DNA of 64,000 nt from Lysinibacillus_B sp031181585 (GCF_047301505.1 NZ_CP154840.1:2170001-2234000); one strand, 5' to 3'; counted from the stretch's first letter, positions 8,045 through 16,467 are shown. Numbers and translations: made by a program. Notes: generated by a model from the letters alone, not told the origin.

Positions 8045-8084
8045 AAAAAGTCTTTAAGCATAAAAATGTTTAAAGGCTTTTTTT
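8045..8084 (+). terminator. Intrinsic terminator
   Basis: AAAGTCTTTAA at 8047-8057 pairs with TTAAAGGCTTT at 8070-8080 with one G-U; GCAT/ATGT can pair at the top. Seven T follow. Confidence 0.85.
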
Positions 8085-8399
8085 GATCCAATGGTAAATA
8101 AATTATATTGAAATGATCTATTTAACTTGTTTGTATCTAAATTATGAATTGATTAGTAGATGTAAAAGTAGGTAGTTATATGAAAACATTTTTTTATGAA
8201 ATAGTTAAGCAGTAAGGCAATCATTTCGTCTAGAAGGCGCCTTCAGATCAATGATTATTAATATATATTGACTTGTCTTCCTGTGAAGCGGTTAGTCTTG
8301 GGAAAACTGCTTCAGAGGTAAGGAAAAGATTGAACATCTTATCCAACAGCCAAAGTAGCAATGAAAGTCTTTATTTTTACTATAGAAAGAAATGAACAT
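8085..8399. other. Gene-free stretch with one 12 bp palindrome
   Basis: No convincing gene. GAAGGCGCCTTC at 8233-8244 is a perfect palindrome of unknown meaning. Only very short frames without ribosome sites are present. An orphan terminator lies at the downstream edge. Confidence 0.5.
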
Positions 8400-8440
8400 A
8401 GTCCTCAAGTCATTTTTTATGATATAGAGGGCTTTTTTTA
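8400..8440 (+). terminator. Orphan terminator upstream of padR
   Basis: AGTCCTC at 8400-8406 pairs with GAGGGCT at 8427-8433 (one G-U), with TCAT/ATGA pairing inside, followed by a run of T to 8439. No gene ends here, so it either ends an untranslated RNA or is a relic. Confidence 0.6.
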
Positions 8441-8480
8441 TTGATTTTCAGAATATTTAAGCATATTATATGTAACAAGG

Positions 8481-8502
8481 TGATATATCAAACTGATATA
8501 TA
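8481..8502 (+). promoter_or_regulatory. Candidate PadR operator overlapping the promoter
   Basis: The perfect palindrome TGATATATCA (8481-8490) is followed three bases later by TGATATATA (8494-8502), just upstream of the GGGGGAT ribosome site of padR. Local repressors usually autoregulate from such sites, but the assignment is by position only. Confidence 0.45.
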
Positions 8503-8515
8503 AGGGGGATTTCAG

Positions 8516-9124
8516 ATGTCCATTGAACATTCTATACTCGCTATTTTAAGCTTTTGGCCGAGTACTGGATACAATATTAAAGCTGAATTCGAGCATAAGG
8601 CGGCTGGCCTTTATTGGGGCATGAGCTACGGCAGCATTTACCCGAAACTAAAAAAGCTAGAAGAAGAAGGGCTGATCTATCCGATTGAAGAGGAGGAAGA
8701 GGGACGAAAAAAGAAGCAATATGAGCTAACACCAAAAGGGTGGAAAGAGTTTGAAAAATGGCTCACCCTTCCACCGGCTTACCCAGTTGTGAAAGACGAA
8801 TTGCTGATGAAGATGTCTACTTGGCATGCGGATATGGATGATGAAGTTTTAATCGATCATTTATTAAAAAGAAAGGCAGTGACAGAGGATTTACTAGGAT
8901 TCGTGAAAAATTGGCCGACGAATGGCACCTCTTATATTAGTGATTACGGAATGTTATCAATCCGCTACGGGGAACTCCGTTTGGAAGCTGAGTTGAAGTG
9001 GATTGAGGAATCAATCCATATTCTTGAGGAGAAACAGCTTCCAAACGGGCAGGATCCAAACGGTAATACGGATAAACTGCTTGCAAGGCGACGGGCAGCT
9101 ATTCAAAGTGAAGAGGAGAGCTAA
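8516..9124 (+). CDS. PadR-family transcriptional regulator
   Basis: A 202-residue regulator with an N-terminal winged helix (about 3-90, containing GYNIKAEFEHKAAGLYWGMSY and SIYPKLKKLEEEGLI) and a C-terminal helical dimerisation region (about 95-185). PadR proteins repress neighbouring exporter or detoxification genes until a ligand binds. The ATG has AAGGGGGAT upstream. The stop is three bases before the MFS gene, so the pair is one operon and the regulator very likely controls that transporter. Confidence 0.92.
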   Translation: MSIEHSILAILSFWPSTGYNIKAEFEHKAAGLYWGMSYGSIYPKLKKLEEEGLIYPIEEEEEGRKKKQYELTPKGWKEFEKWLTLPPAYPVVKDELLMKMSTWHADMDDEVLIDHLLKRKAVTEDLLGFVKNWPTNGTSYISDYGMLSIRYGELRLEAELKWIEESIHILEEKQLPNGQDPNGNTDKLLARRRAAIQSEEES

Positions 9125-9127
9125 TAG

Positions 9128-10405
9128 ATGAAAGCAGGTATTTTTAAACCTTTAAAAGTTCGTTCCTTTCGTTCTTTGTTTGGTGCACAGCTCTTCTCTG
9201 ATTTGGGCAACTGGCTGGACTTTTTGGCTATTCAAGTAATTGTTGCTTATCAGTGGGGCTTGGATGAAACAGCAATTGCTGCAGTAATTGTAGTCATCGG
9301 ACTACCATGGGTAATTGTCGGGCCGTTTGCGAGTGTATTTGTAGATCGTCTTCCAAAAAAGCATGTGATGATCATTTGTTTAATACTGAGGATTGTCTTT
9401 GTTGCAGGCTTATTCTTTGCTCCTAACTTGTATATTTTATTACTTTTTGTATTTTTAAAAGGAACGGTAGCGGCAATTTATGATCCGGCCCGTCAAAGTG
9501 CAATTAGACATACCGTAACGGAAGACCAGTTACCAGAGGCAGTAACACTAAGTCAGCTTTCTATGAATACAATGAAAATTGTCGGGCCGGCTCTTGGCGG
9601 TGGGATTATTGCTTTATTTGGTGCAAGAAGTCCTTTCGTCGTAGAGATGATAGGCTTTACGATTGCAATTCTATTTTTATTGACACTGCCTAAAATTGAC
9701 GATCATAAAGAGCATAATGATGTGGAAAAACAGGAGAGGGAAGAGAAAAAAACAAAGTATTGGGGAGAGCTGTTAGGCGGAATCCATCATATTTCGAAAA
9801 CACCTTTATTAAAAATTTCTGTCCTTCTATCATCAATCGCCTTCTTCATTATTTTCCTATATGATGGGCTGTTTATTTTCGTAGCTCAAAAACTCGGTTT
9901 CAGCGAAGGAGATTTCGGTATTTTAATTAGTGCTGTCGGTCTTGGGAGTGTGGTAGGTTCGCTGCTTATGGGGAACTGGACGCAATGGAAGCGTAAACCG
10001 ATTCACTTTATGGCAGCTGCAGCTATTTTCAGCGGCACCGTTATTATTTTGTTGGGACTAGGCAGTATGAATGTCATTGAGCTTCCTCATTTTGGCTGGA
10101 TTGCTGGCGCCTTTTTCTTAGGATTGTTAGGTTCAGGTGAATCAGTGCCATATGGTTTTATTCTGCAGTCTGAGACCCCAAAAGAAATGATGGGGAGGGT
10201 TTCGGCAGTAGCGACATCTGTTCAGACATTCTCTATGTTAATTGCTCCAACAGCAGGGGCACTGTTAGCTAAGTGGATTGGCGTTTCAGCTGTACTAGCC
10301 GGTGCAGGCACTGCTACTTGTCTACTCGGAATCATCATTCTACTCTTTATTGTTAAGAAAATTGATAACCAGAAAAGTACAGCAGAGAAACAGTTGCAGA
10401 TGTAA
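9128..10405 (+). CDS. MFS efflux transporter
   Basis: A 425-residue membrane protein with about 12 spans, of the MFS_3 / drug:H+ antiporter kind. The N-terminal LFGAQLFSDLGNWLDFLAIQ and the DPARQSAIRHTVTEDQLPEA loop are typical of this group. A charged cytoplasmic loop (DDHKEHNDVEKQEREEKK) splits the two six-helix halves. The C-terminus is charged (KKIDNQKSTAEKQLQM). Encoded three bases after padR, it is probably a substrate-inducible exporter of a toxic compound or drug. The substrate is unknown. Confidence 0.9.
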   Translation: MKAGIFKPLKVRSFRSLFGAQLFSDLGNWLDFLAIQVIVAYQWGLDETAIAAVIVVIGLPWVIVGPFASVFVDRLPKKHVMIICLILRIVFVAGLFFAPNLYILLLFVFLKGTVAAIYDPARQSAIRHTVTEDQLPEAVTLSQLSMNTMKIVGPALGGGIIALFGARSPFVVEMIGFTIAILFLLTLPKIDDHKEHNDVEKQEREEKKTKYWGELLGGIHHISKTPLLKISVLLSSIAFFIIFLYDGLFIFVAQKLGFSEGDFGILISAVGLGSVVGSLLMGNWTQWKRKPIHFMAAAAIFSGTVIILLGLGSMNVIELPHFGWIAGAFFLGLLGSGESVPYGFILQSETPKEMMGRVSAVATSVQTFSMLIAPTAGALLAKWIGVSAVLAGAGTATCLLGIIILLFIVKKIDNQKSTAEKQLQM

Positions 10406-10534
10406 TTTTTCCAATTCAATTTGAGAAAAGTTATAGAGAAAATAGTTAACAGTATAAGGCTGATAATAGCAAAAAATTATGGATGCTATTTTCCACCGTT
10501 CAATTTATGATGAACTAATAGGGGGGAGATAGCT

Positions 10535-10828
10535 TTGAAAAAATCAATCATTATTGCTACAGTTTTAACACTTGGTTTTGCAGTACCAGCCATCACTTCA
10601 ACGAGTGAAGTAGAAGCTGCAGGAGAAGTGTCATACAAAACGTGTAAGGAATTAAATGCAGTTCATAAGTATGGGGTAAAGACATCAGCAAATACGAAAA
10701 ATGCGGTGAAAAGCCAAAAGGATGGTAAAATCACATATAAAGCATCTAGCGCTACAGTAAATGCTAAGCTTTATAAGCTGAATAGCAAGCTGGATAACGA
10801 TAAAGATGGAATAGCCTGCGAAAAATAA
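10535..10828 (+). CDS. Secreted Excalibur calcium-binding domain protein
   Basis: A 97-residue protein with a Sec signal peptide (residues 1-29, KKSIIIATVLTLGFAVPAI, likely cleaved after VEAA) and an Excalibur domain: YKTCKELNAVHKYGV near the start and DNDKDGIACEK at the end, the EF-hand-like Dx(D)xDG calcium loop plus two conserved Cys. The TTG start is supported by GGGGGGAGAT seven bases upstream. Here the domain is the whole mature protein, so it is probably a small extracellular calcium-binding protein. Confidence 0.88.
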   Translation: MKKSIIIATVLTLGFAVPAITSTSEVEAAGEVSYKTCKELNAVHKYGVKTSANTKNAVKSQKDGKITYKASSATVNAKLYKLNSKLDNDKDGIACEK

Positions 10829-10832
10829 TAAC

Positions 10833-10868
10833 AGAGCCCCCCTTCAAACGGAGTGGGCGCTTTTTTGT
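10833..10868 (+). terminator. Intrinsic terminator after the Excalibur gene
   Basis: AGCCCCCC and GGGCGCT form a GC-rich stem with one mismatch around a loop containing TTCAAACGGA, followed by six T. Confidence 0.8.
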
Positions 10869-10970
10869 ATATACTTTATGAAAGGATGCGGTAAAAGCGC
10901 TTTAACTTGAAGAATAATTTCTACCGATAACATTATTATGTAAACTTAAAAATCAAAAGTATATTAGTAA

Positions 10971-11003
10971 ATAAAAAAACGCAGAGACAATTTCCCCTGC
11001 GTT
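10971..11003 (-). terminator. Intrinsic terminator for the GIY-YIG gene
   Basis: AACGCAG at 10978-10984 pairs with CTGCGTT at 10997-11003. Read on the minus strand, a run of T (complement of 10973-10979) follows. Confidence 0.8.
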
Positions 11004-11043
11004 CAGCGTGTAAATATAAAACATAATGAAGAGGGGAGGACTA

Positions 11044-11424
11044 TTAGTAGAAGACCTTCTCTGTGTTATATTTTGCACGTAATGTATTAATGGCATATGT
11101 TTCGTAAATTTCACGTTCCATTGGATCTTCAATTTCATATACTTCAATTTTAAAGATTTCATCACGGTGATTTTTCATTGGCGAAACATTATCTTCAAAA
11201 TGTTTTTTGATACGTTGACGGATTTTACGAGCCTTCCCAACAAATAGAAGTTCGTTTTTTTCGTTATAGAAGAAAAAAATGCCGCCCTTATCACGCGTAA
11301 TTTTATGGAAATCGATAAATCCAAAATAAGGAGTAATCGGTACATCGCCAGGTTTCAATGCTTGCTCGCGTTGGCGGATCACAAGATCAGGTTTTGGTAG
11401 TTCAATTTTAATCAAAATAGTCAC
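11044..11424 (-). CDS. GIY-YIG domain nuclease-like protein
   Basis: A 126-residue protein with a GIY-YIG domain (about 45-120): GGIFFFYNEKNELLFVGKAR carries the variant GIY...YIG strands (GIF/FVG), KIRQRIKKHF the conserved Arg, and DPMEREIYETYAI the metal-binding Glu. This short standalone form is commonly labelled a nucleotide excision repair endonuclease in Bacillales by likeness to the UvrC N-terminus; whether it cuts DNA is not shown. It is monocistronic with its own terminator. Confidence 0.82.
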   Translation of the reverse strand: MTILIKIELPKPDLVIRQREQALKPGDVPITPYFGFIDFHKITRDKGGIFFFYNEKNELLFVGKARKIRQRIKKHFEDNVSPMKNHRDEIFKIEVYEIEDPMEREIYETYAINTLRAKYNTEKVFY

Positions 11425-11660
11425 GTCCTTATACGTAGTAAAAGTTAATTATAACATATATATACTAGAATGCCTATTCTTAAACAAATAATGAATGGAA
11501 AGTAAAAGAATATCTACACAAATTAAACAGCTCAAATCAACACATTATCCGACTCTAATTGTTATTTTATATTAAAAAATTTATCGCTCCAAATAAAAAG
11601 TAAACACACATCATTTTACGAAAAGTAAACAAGAAGTTATCTTAATCATATAGAAACTTG

Positions 11661-11742
11661 GAATAATAATAAAAACAAGTTATTATTCAGATTTTAAAAG
11701 CAAAAAACAAATATTGCTTTTAACCAAATAAGGATCTTATTT
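11661..11742 (+). other. Three consecutive hairpins in a long AT-rich leader
   Basis: GAATAATAA/TTATTATTC (11661-11669, 11680-11688), TTAAAAGCAA/TTGCTTTTAA (11694-11703, 11714-11723) and AAATAAG/CTTATTT (11726-11732, 11736-11742) are perfect stems; the first two have ten-base loops. The rest of 11425-11848 is AT-rich and holds AAAAGTAAACA at 11596 and 11621, 25 bases apart. No gene is seen there. Confidence 0.5.
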
Positions 11743-11848
11743 GAAAAAATCTATTCACTTCATTATTGCTTTACATATTTCTTTAAGAATGAATCCAGGA
11801 TAGCATAATCATACTTTCAGTGGGTATAGAGATAGAGGAGGTGCTTAG

Positions 11849-12508
11849 ATGGATTCAATTATTTTTGGCTTGTTTGCAATTGCTTATGCATTTCTGCTAT
11901 TTTGGGGGTTGCGTACACATAACGCATGGACTTTGTCCAGTGTCATCTTTTTTGTTGTAGCAGCACTTATATATGATAATGCAATTTATGGAGTTGGCAT
12001 TCTCATTGGAGAAGGGACTTTTCTTGAAACCTTAAACTTACTTCGCTTTTGGTTCCATGCGCTCTTTACACCAACCCTTATTTTATTTTCAGCAGCTGTT
12101 ATGCGAGAAGCAAATATTAAATGGGCTCAAAACTCTTGGGTACTATTAATCGGCACTTTGTATACAATCGCTGCAATGATTGTGGAGTATACGACAGAAT
12201 TGAACGGGTTGGTTTTGGAAGCTTCCAGAGATTACGGTGCATTAAGCTACTCCTCAGCAGAAGAGGCTGCAGGTCCGCCGATTATGATCCTTATGGTAGT
12301 GTTAGCATTAATCATTGCTGGAATTATGCTTTGGTGGAAAGCAAAATGGCCATGGATGCTGATTGGTACCGTACTCATGGCATTTGGCAGTGCAGTACCG
12401 TTTGATATTGGAAGCAATGCAGCTACAAACGCATTTGAATTAATCCTATTATTTACACTTGTATGGACAAAAAAGAAACTTGATCAGAAAAAACTATATG
12501 CAAACTAA
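11849..12508 (+). CDS. Multi-span membrane protein of unknown function
   Basis: A 219-residue integral membrane protein with about seven spans, few charged residues and a lysine-rich cytoplasmic tail (KKKLDQKKLYAN). GAGGAGGTGCTTAG before the ATG is a strong start signal. A conserved-looking RFWFHALFTPTLI contains a membrane His, and WWKAKWPWMLIG is Trp-rich. No family is recognised. It stands alone behind the hairpin-rich leader and in front of a shared terminator. Confidence 0.75.
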   Translation: MDSIIFGLFAIAYAFLLFWGLRTHNAWTLSSVIFFVVAALIYDNAIYGVGILIGEGTFLETLNLLRFWFHALFTPTLILFSAAVMREANIKWAQNSWVLLIGTLYTIAAMIVEYTTELNGLVLEASRDYGALSYSSAEEAAGPPIMILMVVLALIIAGIMLWWKAKWPWMLIGTVLMAFGSAVPFDIGSNAATNAFELILLFTLVWTKKKLDQKKLYAN

Positions 12509-12549
12509 AAGGAAGGCTGCTTTCCTATGGAGGATAACAGCCTTCCTTT
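12508..12549 (+). terminator. Bidirectional terminator between convergent genes
   Basis: AAAGGAAGGCTG at 12508-12519 pairs perfectly with CAGCCTTCCTTT at 12538-12549, with TTTCCT/AGGATA pairing inside. T-runs flank both sides weakly. Confidence 0.8.
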
Positions 12550-12556
12550 AAAGCAT

Positions 12557-12871
12557 TCAGGCAACAAGCTTCAGTCCAACAGCCCCAGAAATAATGAGCG
12601 CTATACATAAAATACGCTTCCAGCTGCGGGATTCTCCGTAGAAAATCATTCCCAATATGGCACCGATTGATGCGCCAATACCTGTCCAGACAGCATATGC
12701 AGTACTCATTGGCAGCGTCTCCATTGCATAGGAAAGTAAAAGGAAGCTACCTGAAAAACCAAGTACGAGCATAGCCAATGACTGCCAGTTTCGTTGATTA
12801 TTCAACCGCATAATCATCAGCACACCAAATGCTTCACAAAGCCCTGCAAAAATAAGTGCCAGCCAGGCCAT
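12557..12871 (-). CDS. SMR-family efflux subunit (second of a pair)
   Basis: A 104-residue four-helix small multidrug resistance protein. The membrane Glu of AGLCEAFGV (residue 13) is the usual proton/substrate-coupling residue, and AYAVWTGIGASIGAILGMIFYGE is the SMR signature of helix 3. The ATG overlaps the TAA of the first subunit gene (TAATG), so the two are coupled and probably form a heterodimer of the EbrAB/YkkCD type. Substrates are probably cationic compounds or guanidinium; no guanidine riboswitch is evident upstream. Confidence 0.9.
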   Translation of the reverse strand: MAWLALIFAGLCEAFGVLMIMRLNNQRNWQSLAMLVLGFSGSFLLLSYAMETLPMSTAYAVWTGIGASIGAILGMIFYGESRSWKRILCIALIISGAVGLKLVA

Positions 12872-13200
12872 TATGTATCACTCTCCTTATCTGTTACAAG
12901 CTTAAGTCCGATTACTCCAGCAAGCAGCATAGCGATAAAGAGCAGCTTTGGCCATTCGATCGGTTCTTTAAATACTACTAAATCAACCACCACAGTTCCA
13001 GCAGTTCCTAGACCTACAAAAACAGCATAAACCGAGCCGACCGGAATATAGTTACCAGCAGCAATGATGAAATAGAAGCTTAACAAAATGCAGATGATGG
13101 TCCCAATCCACTCCAGAGTAGTAGTCGCGTGCTTTAAACCAATCACCCATAATACTTCAATACAGGCACCTCCTAAAACGAGCGCCCAACCTTTGTTCAT
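12871..13200 (-). CDS. SMR-family efflux subunit (first of a pair)
   Basis: A 109-residue four-helix SMR protein with the key Glu in CIEVLWVIGLKHA and the helix-3 motif SVYAVFVGLGTAGTVVVD. EVxWxxGLK recalls the Gdx/SugE branch, but paired SMR genes also export quaternary cations. The ATG at 13200 is chosen because AAGGAGTT lies eight bases upstream; an in-frame TTG at 13218 overlaps that site. It is divergent from the LmrA-type regulator, which may control it. Confidence 0.9.
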   Translation of the reverse strand: MNKGWALVLGGACIEVLWVIGLKHATTTLEWIGTIICILLSFYFIIAAGNYIPVGSVYAVFVGLGTAGTVVVDLVVFKEPIEWPKLLFIAMLLAGVIGLKLVTDKESDT

Positions 13201-13362
13201 CTTTCTCAACTCCTTCAAATCTAAGTTAAAAAGAAACTCCTATCACTATACATGCCATCTTTTAAAAATAACTGCTGCTATCACGTTGACTATGTAAGAA
13301 CGAACTAGAAATCTTTCCAAACATATATTACTTTTTGCCTCACAGTACCGATTTATTTTAAC

Positions 13363-13379
13363 ATACGTTTATTTCGTAT
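13363..13379. promoter_or_regulatory. Candidate operator between SMR genes and TetR gene
   Basis: ATACG at 13363-13367 and CGTAT at 13375-13379 form an inverted repeat with a seven-base centre, inside a 398-base region between divergent genes. The rest of 13201-13598 shows AT-rich promoter-like sequence only. Linking the dyad to the regulator is inference. Confidence 0.35.
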
Positions 13380-13598
13380 ACTAATAACATGAAGAGCAGG
13401 TTATAAAATGTATTCAAAGAAAGGGGCAGCGATTAAAACCTGCGTACTTTGAAGAGGCTTTTCATGGAAAGAATTAGTTGGTTTTGAGGATTTTAATTAA
13501 AAAAGTATGAGTAAAATCACAAATAGAGGCTATTTGACTTTTAAAAAATAGGTAATTAAAATGATGAAGAGCCATTGCTATATTTTGGGGGTATCGTA

Positions 13599-14180
13599 TT
13601 GAATCATAATCAGTCAAGAGAAAAGATATTATTAACAGCTACACGGTTGTTTTGTTTAAGAGGCTACCATGCAACTGGAATGAATCAAATATTAAAAGAA
13701 TCTGGTGCACCAAAAGGATCGCTATATTATCATTTTCCGCAGGGAAAAGAGCAATTGGCTATTGAAGCACTTACCATTTCCAGAAATCTTGTTGCCGATA
13801 AATTAAAAGAGAATTTTAAAATTGCAGATCCCGTCACAGCTGTGCAGCAACATTTGGAAATGCTTGCTGAAATCTTCAGTTCAGAAGAACGGCTGCAGGA
13901 AGAATGGTTTTCCATCGTCCCATTTGGATTAATGGCTGCAGAATCTGCCTTTGAAACCGAAGCTATGCGTAAAGCTTGTGAAGAAACTTTCTTTTGCTGG
14001 GAAGACATTTATATTCAAAAGCTAAAGGAACATGGCTATTCAGATGATATGGCAAAAAGCTTGAGCACATCTCTTATCGCAATGATAGAAGGCGGTATAA
14101 TCCTAGCCTTGACACAAAAATCAGGACAGCCGCTGTTACAGGTAAAAGCAATTATTCCAAATTTGTTGAATTGTAAATAA
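13599..14180 (+). CDS. TetR-family regulator, LmrA/YxaF type
   Basis: A 193-residue regulator. The helix-turn-helix (about 8-55) carries the LmrA/YxaF-type signature GYHATGMNQILKESGAPKGS followed by LYYHFPQGKEQLA. The C-terminal half is the helical ligand and dimer domain. The TTG at 13599 is used because GGGGGT lies seven bases upstream; an earlier TTG at 13575 has no such site. In B. subtilis LmrA represses a drug exporter; here the divergent SMR pair is the obvious candidate target. A 16 bp terminator follows. Confidence 0.88.
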   Translation: MNHNQSREKILLTATRLFCLRGYHATGMNQILKESGAPKGSLYYHFPQGKEQLAIEALTISRNLVADKLKENFKIADPVTAVQQHLEMLAEIFSSEERLQEEWFSIVPFGLMAAESAFETEAMRKACEETFFCWEDIYIQKLKEHGYSDDMAKSLSTSLIAMIEGGIILALTQKSGQPLLQVKAIIPNLLNCK

Positions 14181-14230
14181 CGTAAAAACTCCTTTTTATA
14201 TAAAAACATGTGTAATACTTTCGAACAATC

Positions 14231-14271
14231 AAACGCCCAATCCTGCCGCCAGCAGGATTGGGCGTTTTTTT
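14231..14271 (+). terminator. Strong intrinsic terminator after tetR
   Basis: AAACGCCCAATCCTGC (14231-14246) and GCAGGATTGGGCGTTT (14252-14267) form a perfect 16 bp stem with loop CGCCA and a T-tail. Confidence 0.95.
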
Positions 14272-14383
14272 ATTTCAGTTTAGGTAAACACATCCTGAAT
14301 AGAGCATTAAGTTAACAAGTTTTATTAATTTCTTTTGAGGTAATAATGAAATGGTAGCACAAAACTCTTAGGGAGGTTTTATT

Positions 14384-15133
14384 ATGGGTAAAGTAGCAAT
14401 CATTACAGGCGGTGGAAGTGGTTTAGGTCAAGCAACTGCTGAACGTTTAGCACAAGAAGGTGTGAATATCGCGGTCGTCGATGTAAGCGAAAAAGGTGGA
14501 AACGAGACTGTAGAGTTAGTGAAAAAGGCTGGAGCTAATGCTATCTTTATTAAAGCGGACGTGTCGAAGGCAGAAGATGTGAAAAACTATGTGGACAAGA
14601 CGGTAGAGCATTTTGGTTCTATTGACTATTTCTTCAATAATGCAGGGATTTCCGGAAGCGGCTCCTATTATTTAGATTCATCAATTGAAGAAATCGAAAA
14701 AATAGTAGGTATCAACTTGCTGGGTGCATTGTACGGAGTTCGTTACGTAGCAGAAGTCATGCTGAAAAATGGCGGCGGCTCTATTGTCAATACAGCATCT
14801 AGTGCAGGCGTTATTGGTCAAGATTCTGTTGTTACTTATTCAGCGACAAAGCATGGGATTATCGGTCTGACAAAAAGTATGGTAGCTGAATATGCAAAAG
14901 AAGGCCTTCGCGTCAATGCCATTGCGCCAGGACCAACTGAAACACCAATGGTCAAAGCATTTTATGAAGCAAATCCAGAAATGAAGGCGAATGCTACAGC
15001 AGGTATCCCCCAAAGACGATTAGGAACTGCTGAAGAGGTAGCAGAACTCGTAACATTCCTACTGACTTCTAAAGCAGAATACATTAATGGGGAAGTTATT
15101 CGTATTGATGGCGGGTTTACGAATACAAAGTAA
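14384..15133 (+). CDS. Short-chain dehydrogenase/reductase (SDR)
   Basis: A 249-residue classical SDR. The NAD(P)-binding TGGGSGLG lies at about 7-14, NNAG near 86-89, the catalytic Ser in NTASSAG near 137, and the catalytic YSATK near 151-155. The C-terminal INGEVIRIDGGFTNTK is the usual SDR ending. Asp after the second strand (VVDVSEKGG) suggests NAD rather than NADP preference. The substrate is unknown. It is monogenic with GGGAGGTTTTATT before the ATG. Confidence 0.92.
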   Translation: MGKVAIITGGGSGLGQATAERLAQEGVNIAVVDVSEKGGNETVELVKKAGANAIFIKADVSKAEDVKNYVDKTVEHFGSIDYFFNNAGISGSGSYYLDSSIEEIEKIVGINLLGALYGVRYVAEVMLKNGGGSIVNTASSAGVIGQDSVVTYSATKHGIIGLTKSMVAEYAKEGLRVNAIAPGPTETPMVKAFYEANPEMKANATAGIPQRRLGTAEEVAELVTFLLTSKAEYINGEVIRIDGGFTNTK

Positions 15134-15260
15134 CTTTACGTGTTTTAGTCCAGGATGGGTTGCAGTCTCACCTGGACTCATACTTGCTTATCTAGCTCTA
15201 GGGCTTCATGTTTCCTATTAGACCCCATGCTGCAATATAAAAGAAAGGAATGATTAAACG

Positions 15261-15638
15261 ATGAAGAAAGCTGCATTTGGATACATACTAGTTGGTCTCT
15301 CTTTAGGTCTTCTCATTGCAAACATATATCATAACGTTTACCTGGCTCCGTCCACTTCAGTTGAGCTGTTTCGTTCTATCCAAAATACTGGTGACTATGA
15401 AGAGGTAAAAAAGCTATTGGCCGAGGGAGACACGGAATCCTTTTCTGAGGAAGATTATGAATTTATAAGTAACCTTCAAAATTACCCCCATATCATTTCA
15501 CAGTTCACATTACTAAGCTATCAAGACACAGCTTATTTACTAAGAACGACGCCTGGAACAGAGAAGCTGAAAATCATCCAGGTAGAGGAACTGCCTGCTG
15601 ATATACAAAGCTATTTTCAGGAAATGGTGAAGGATTGA
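15261..15638 (+). CDS. Membrane-anchored hypothetical protein
   Basis: A 125-residue protein with one N-terminal hydrophobic anchor (residues 4-24) and a mainly acidic outer domain of about 95 residues. The domain begins with a helix (SVELFRSIQNTGDYEEVKKLL) and ends with strands (YLLRTTPGTEKLKIIQVEEL), reading like a small folded extracellular module. AGAAAGGAATGATTAAACG precedes the ATG. The family is not recognised. No export partner or operon is evident. Confidence 0.7.
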   Translation: MKKAAFGYILVGLSLGLLIANIYHNVYLAPSTSVELFRSIQNTGDYEEVKKLLAEGDTESFSEEDYEFISNLQNYPHIISQFTLLSYQDTAYLLRTTPGTEKLKIIQVEELPADIQSYFQEMVKD

Positions 15639-15963
15639 GCCACTTGGAGATATAATAACCTTCTTTCACTAATATTTGTATCTGTATTACGCAGGGGTCT
15701 TCCTCCATTCTTATTGGAGAGAATCTCCTTATCGTCTGTTTTGCTTTTTTATTGTTTCTTTAAGCACCAGTCGCCATTTTGACCGGTGAGTGAGTACAAG
15801 CTGCTAAATGATTCTTTATCTATTAGAAGAAAAAACAACTGATTAGCAAGAAAAGTCACAAAATAGCCATGCTTCTGCTTTGAGGTCATATTTTTGATTC
15901 CATATTCTATTGTTAATCCGATATGATTGGAATGAGGATTATTATTTAGTTAGGAGAGTTATC
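15639..15963. other. Gene-free stretch before the PCYCGC lipoprotein gene
   Basis: About 325 bases without a convincing gene, terminator or repeat. Imperfect CCTCC/GGAG pairings near 15690-15730 are too weak to call. Confidence 0.4.
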
Positions 15964-16467
15964 ATGAAAAAATGGTCATTTTTAGTAGCGGGAGCTCTGT
16001 TATTAGCAGCATGTAATAATGAAGAGGCAGCAGCTCCAAAGGAAGAGCCAGTAGAAACGGCTGAAAATCATGCAGGACATGAACATGCCGTCGGCGATAT
16101 CCAGGAGCAGACAGAAAGTGCAGAAGTTCTGCCATCATTTTTAGATAATCAAACAGATTTAATTAGAGCAGCATATCAGATTGCCGGACAGGCGCCCGAA
16201 GTTTTAGAGTGGATGCCTTGCTACTGTGGTTGTGGAGAATCTGCCGGCCACACAAGCAACATGAACTGCTTTATCCAGGAAGTTAAAGAAGACGGGAAGA
16301 TTATATGGGATGATCATGGAACCCGTTGTAATGTTTGCATTGAAATCGCTGTAAACTCAGTTAAAATGCATCAAGAAGGCAAATCATTGAAGGAAATTCG
16401 CCAAATAATTGACGAAAACTATAAAGATGGCTATGCCCAACCTACGGATACAAAAATGCCAGCTTAG
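15964..16467 (+). CDS. PCYCGC-motif lipoprotein
   Basis: A 167-residue lipoprotein: signal peptide KKWSFLVAGALLLAAC with the lipobox cysteine at residue 17, an acidic linker with NHAGHEHAVGD, then the PCYCGCG motif near residue 80 followed by further Cys in NMNCFI and TRCNVC. This cysteine set defines the PCYCGC family of Bacillales lipoproteins, whose role is unknown; metal binding is plausible. The ATG at 15964 has TAGGAGAG upstream and gives a proper signal peptide, so the 18-codon longer frame is rejected. Confidence 0.88.
   Translation: MKKWSFLVAGALLLAACNNEEAAAPKEEPVETAENHAGHEHAVGDIQEQTESAEVLPSFLDNQTDLIRAAYQIAGQAPEVLEWMPCYCGCGESAGHTSNMNCFIQEVKEDGKIIWDDHGTRCNVCIEIAVNSVKMHQEGKSLKEIRQIIDENYKDGYAQPTDTKMPA

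Noticed and set aside
8361..8444. 27-codon frame MKVFIFTIERNEHSPQ...
   Set aside because: It has no ribosome site and its second half is the terminator hairpin at 8400-8440.
13221..13560. Guanidine-type riboswitch upstream of the SMR pair
   Set aside because: I looked for a ykkC-like conserved core on the minus strand and saw none.
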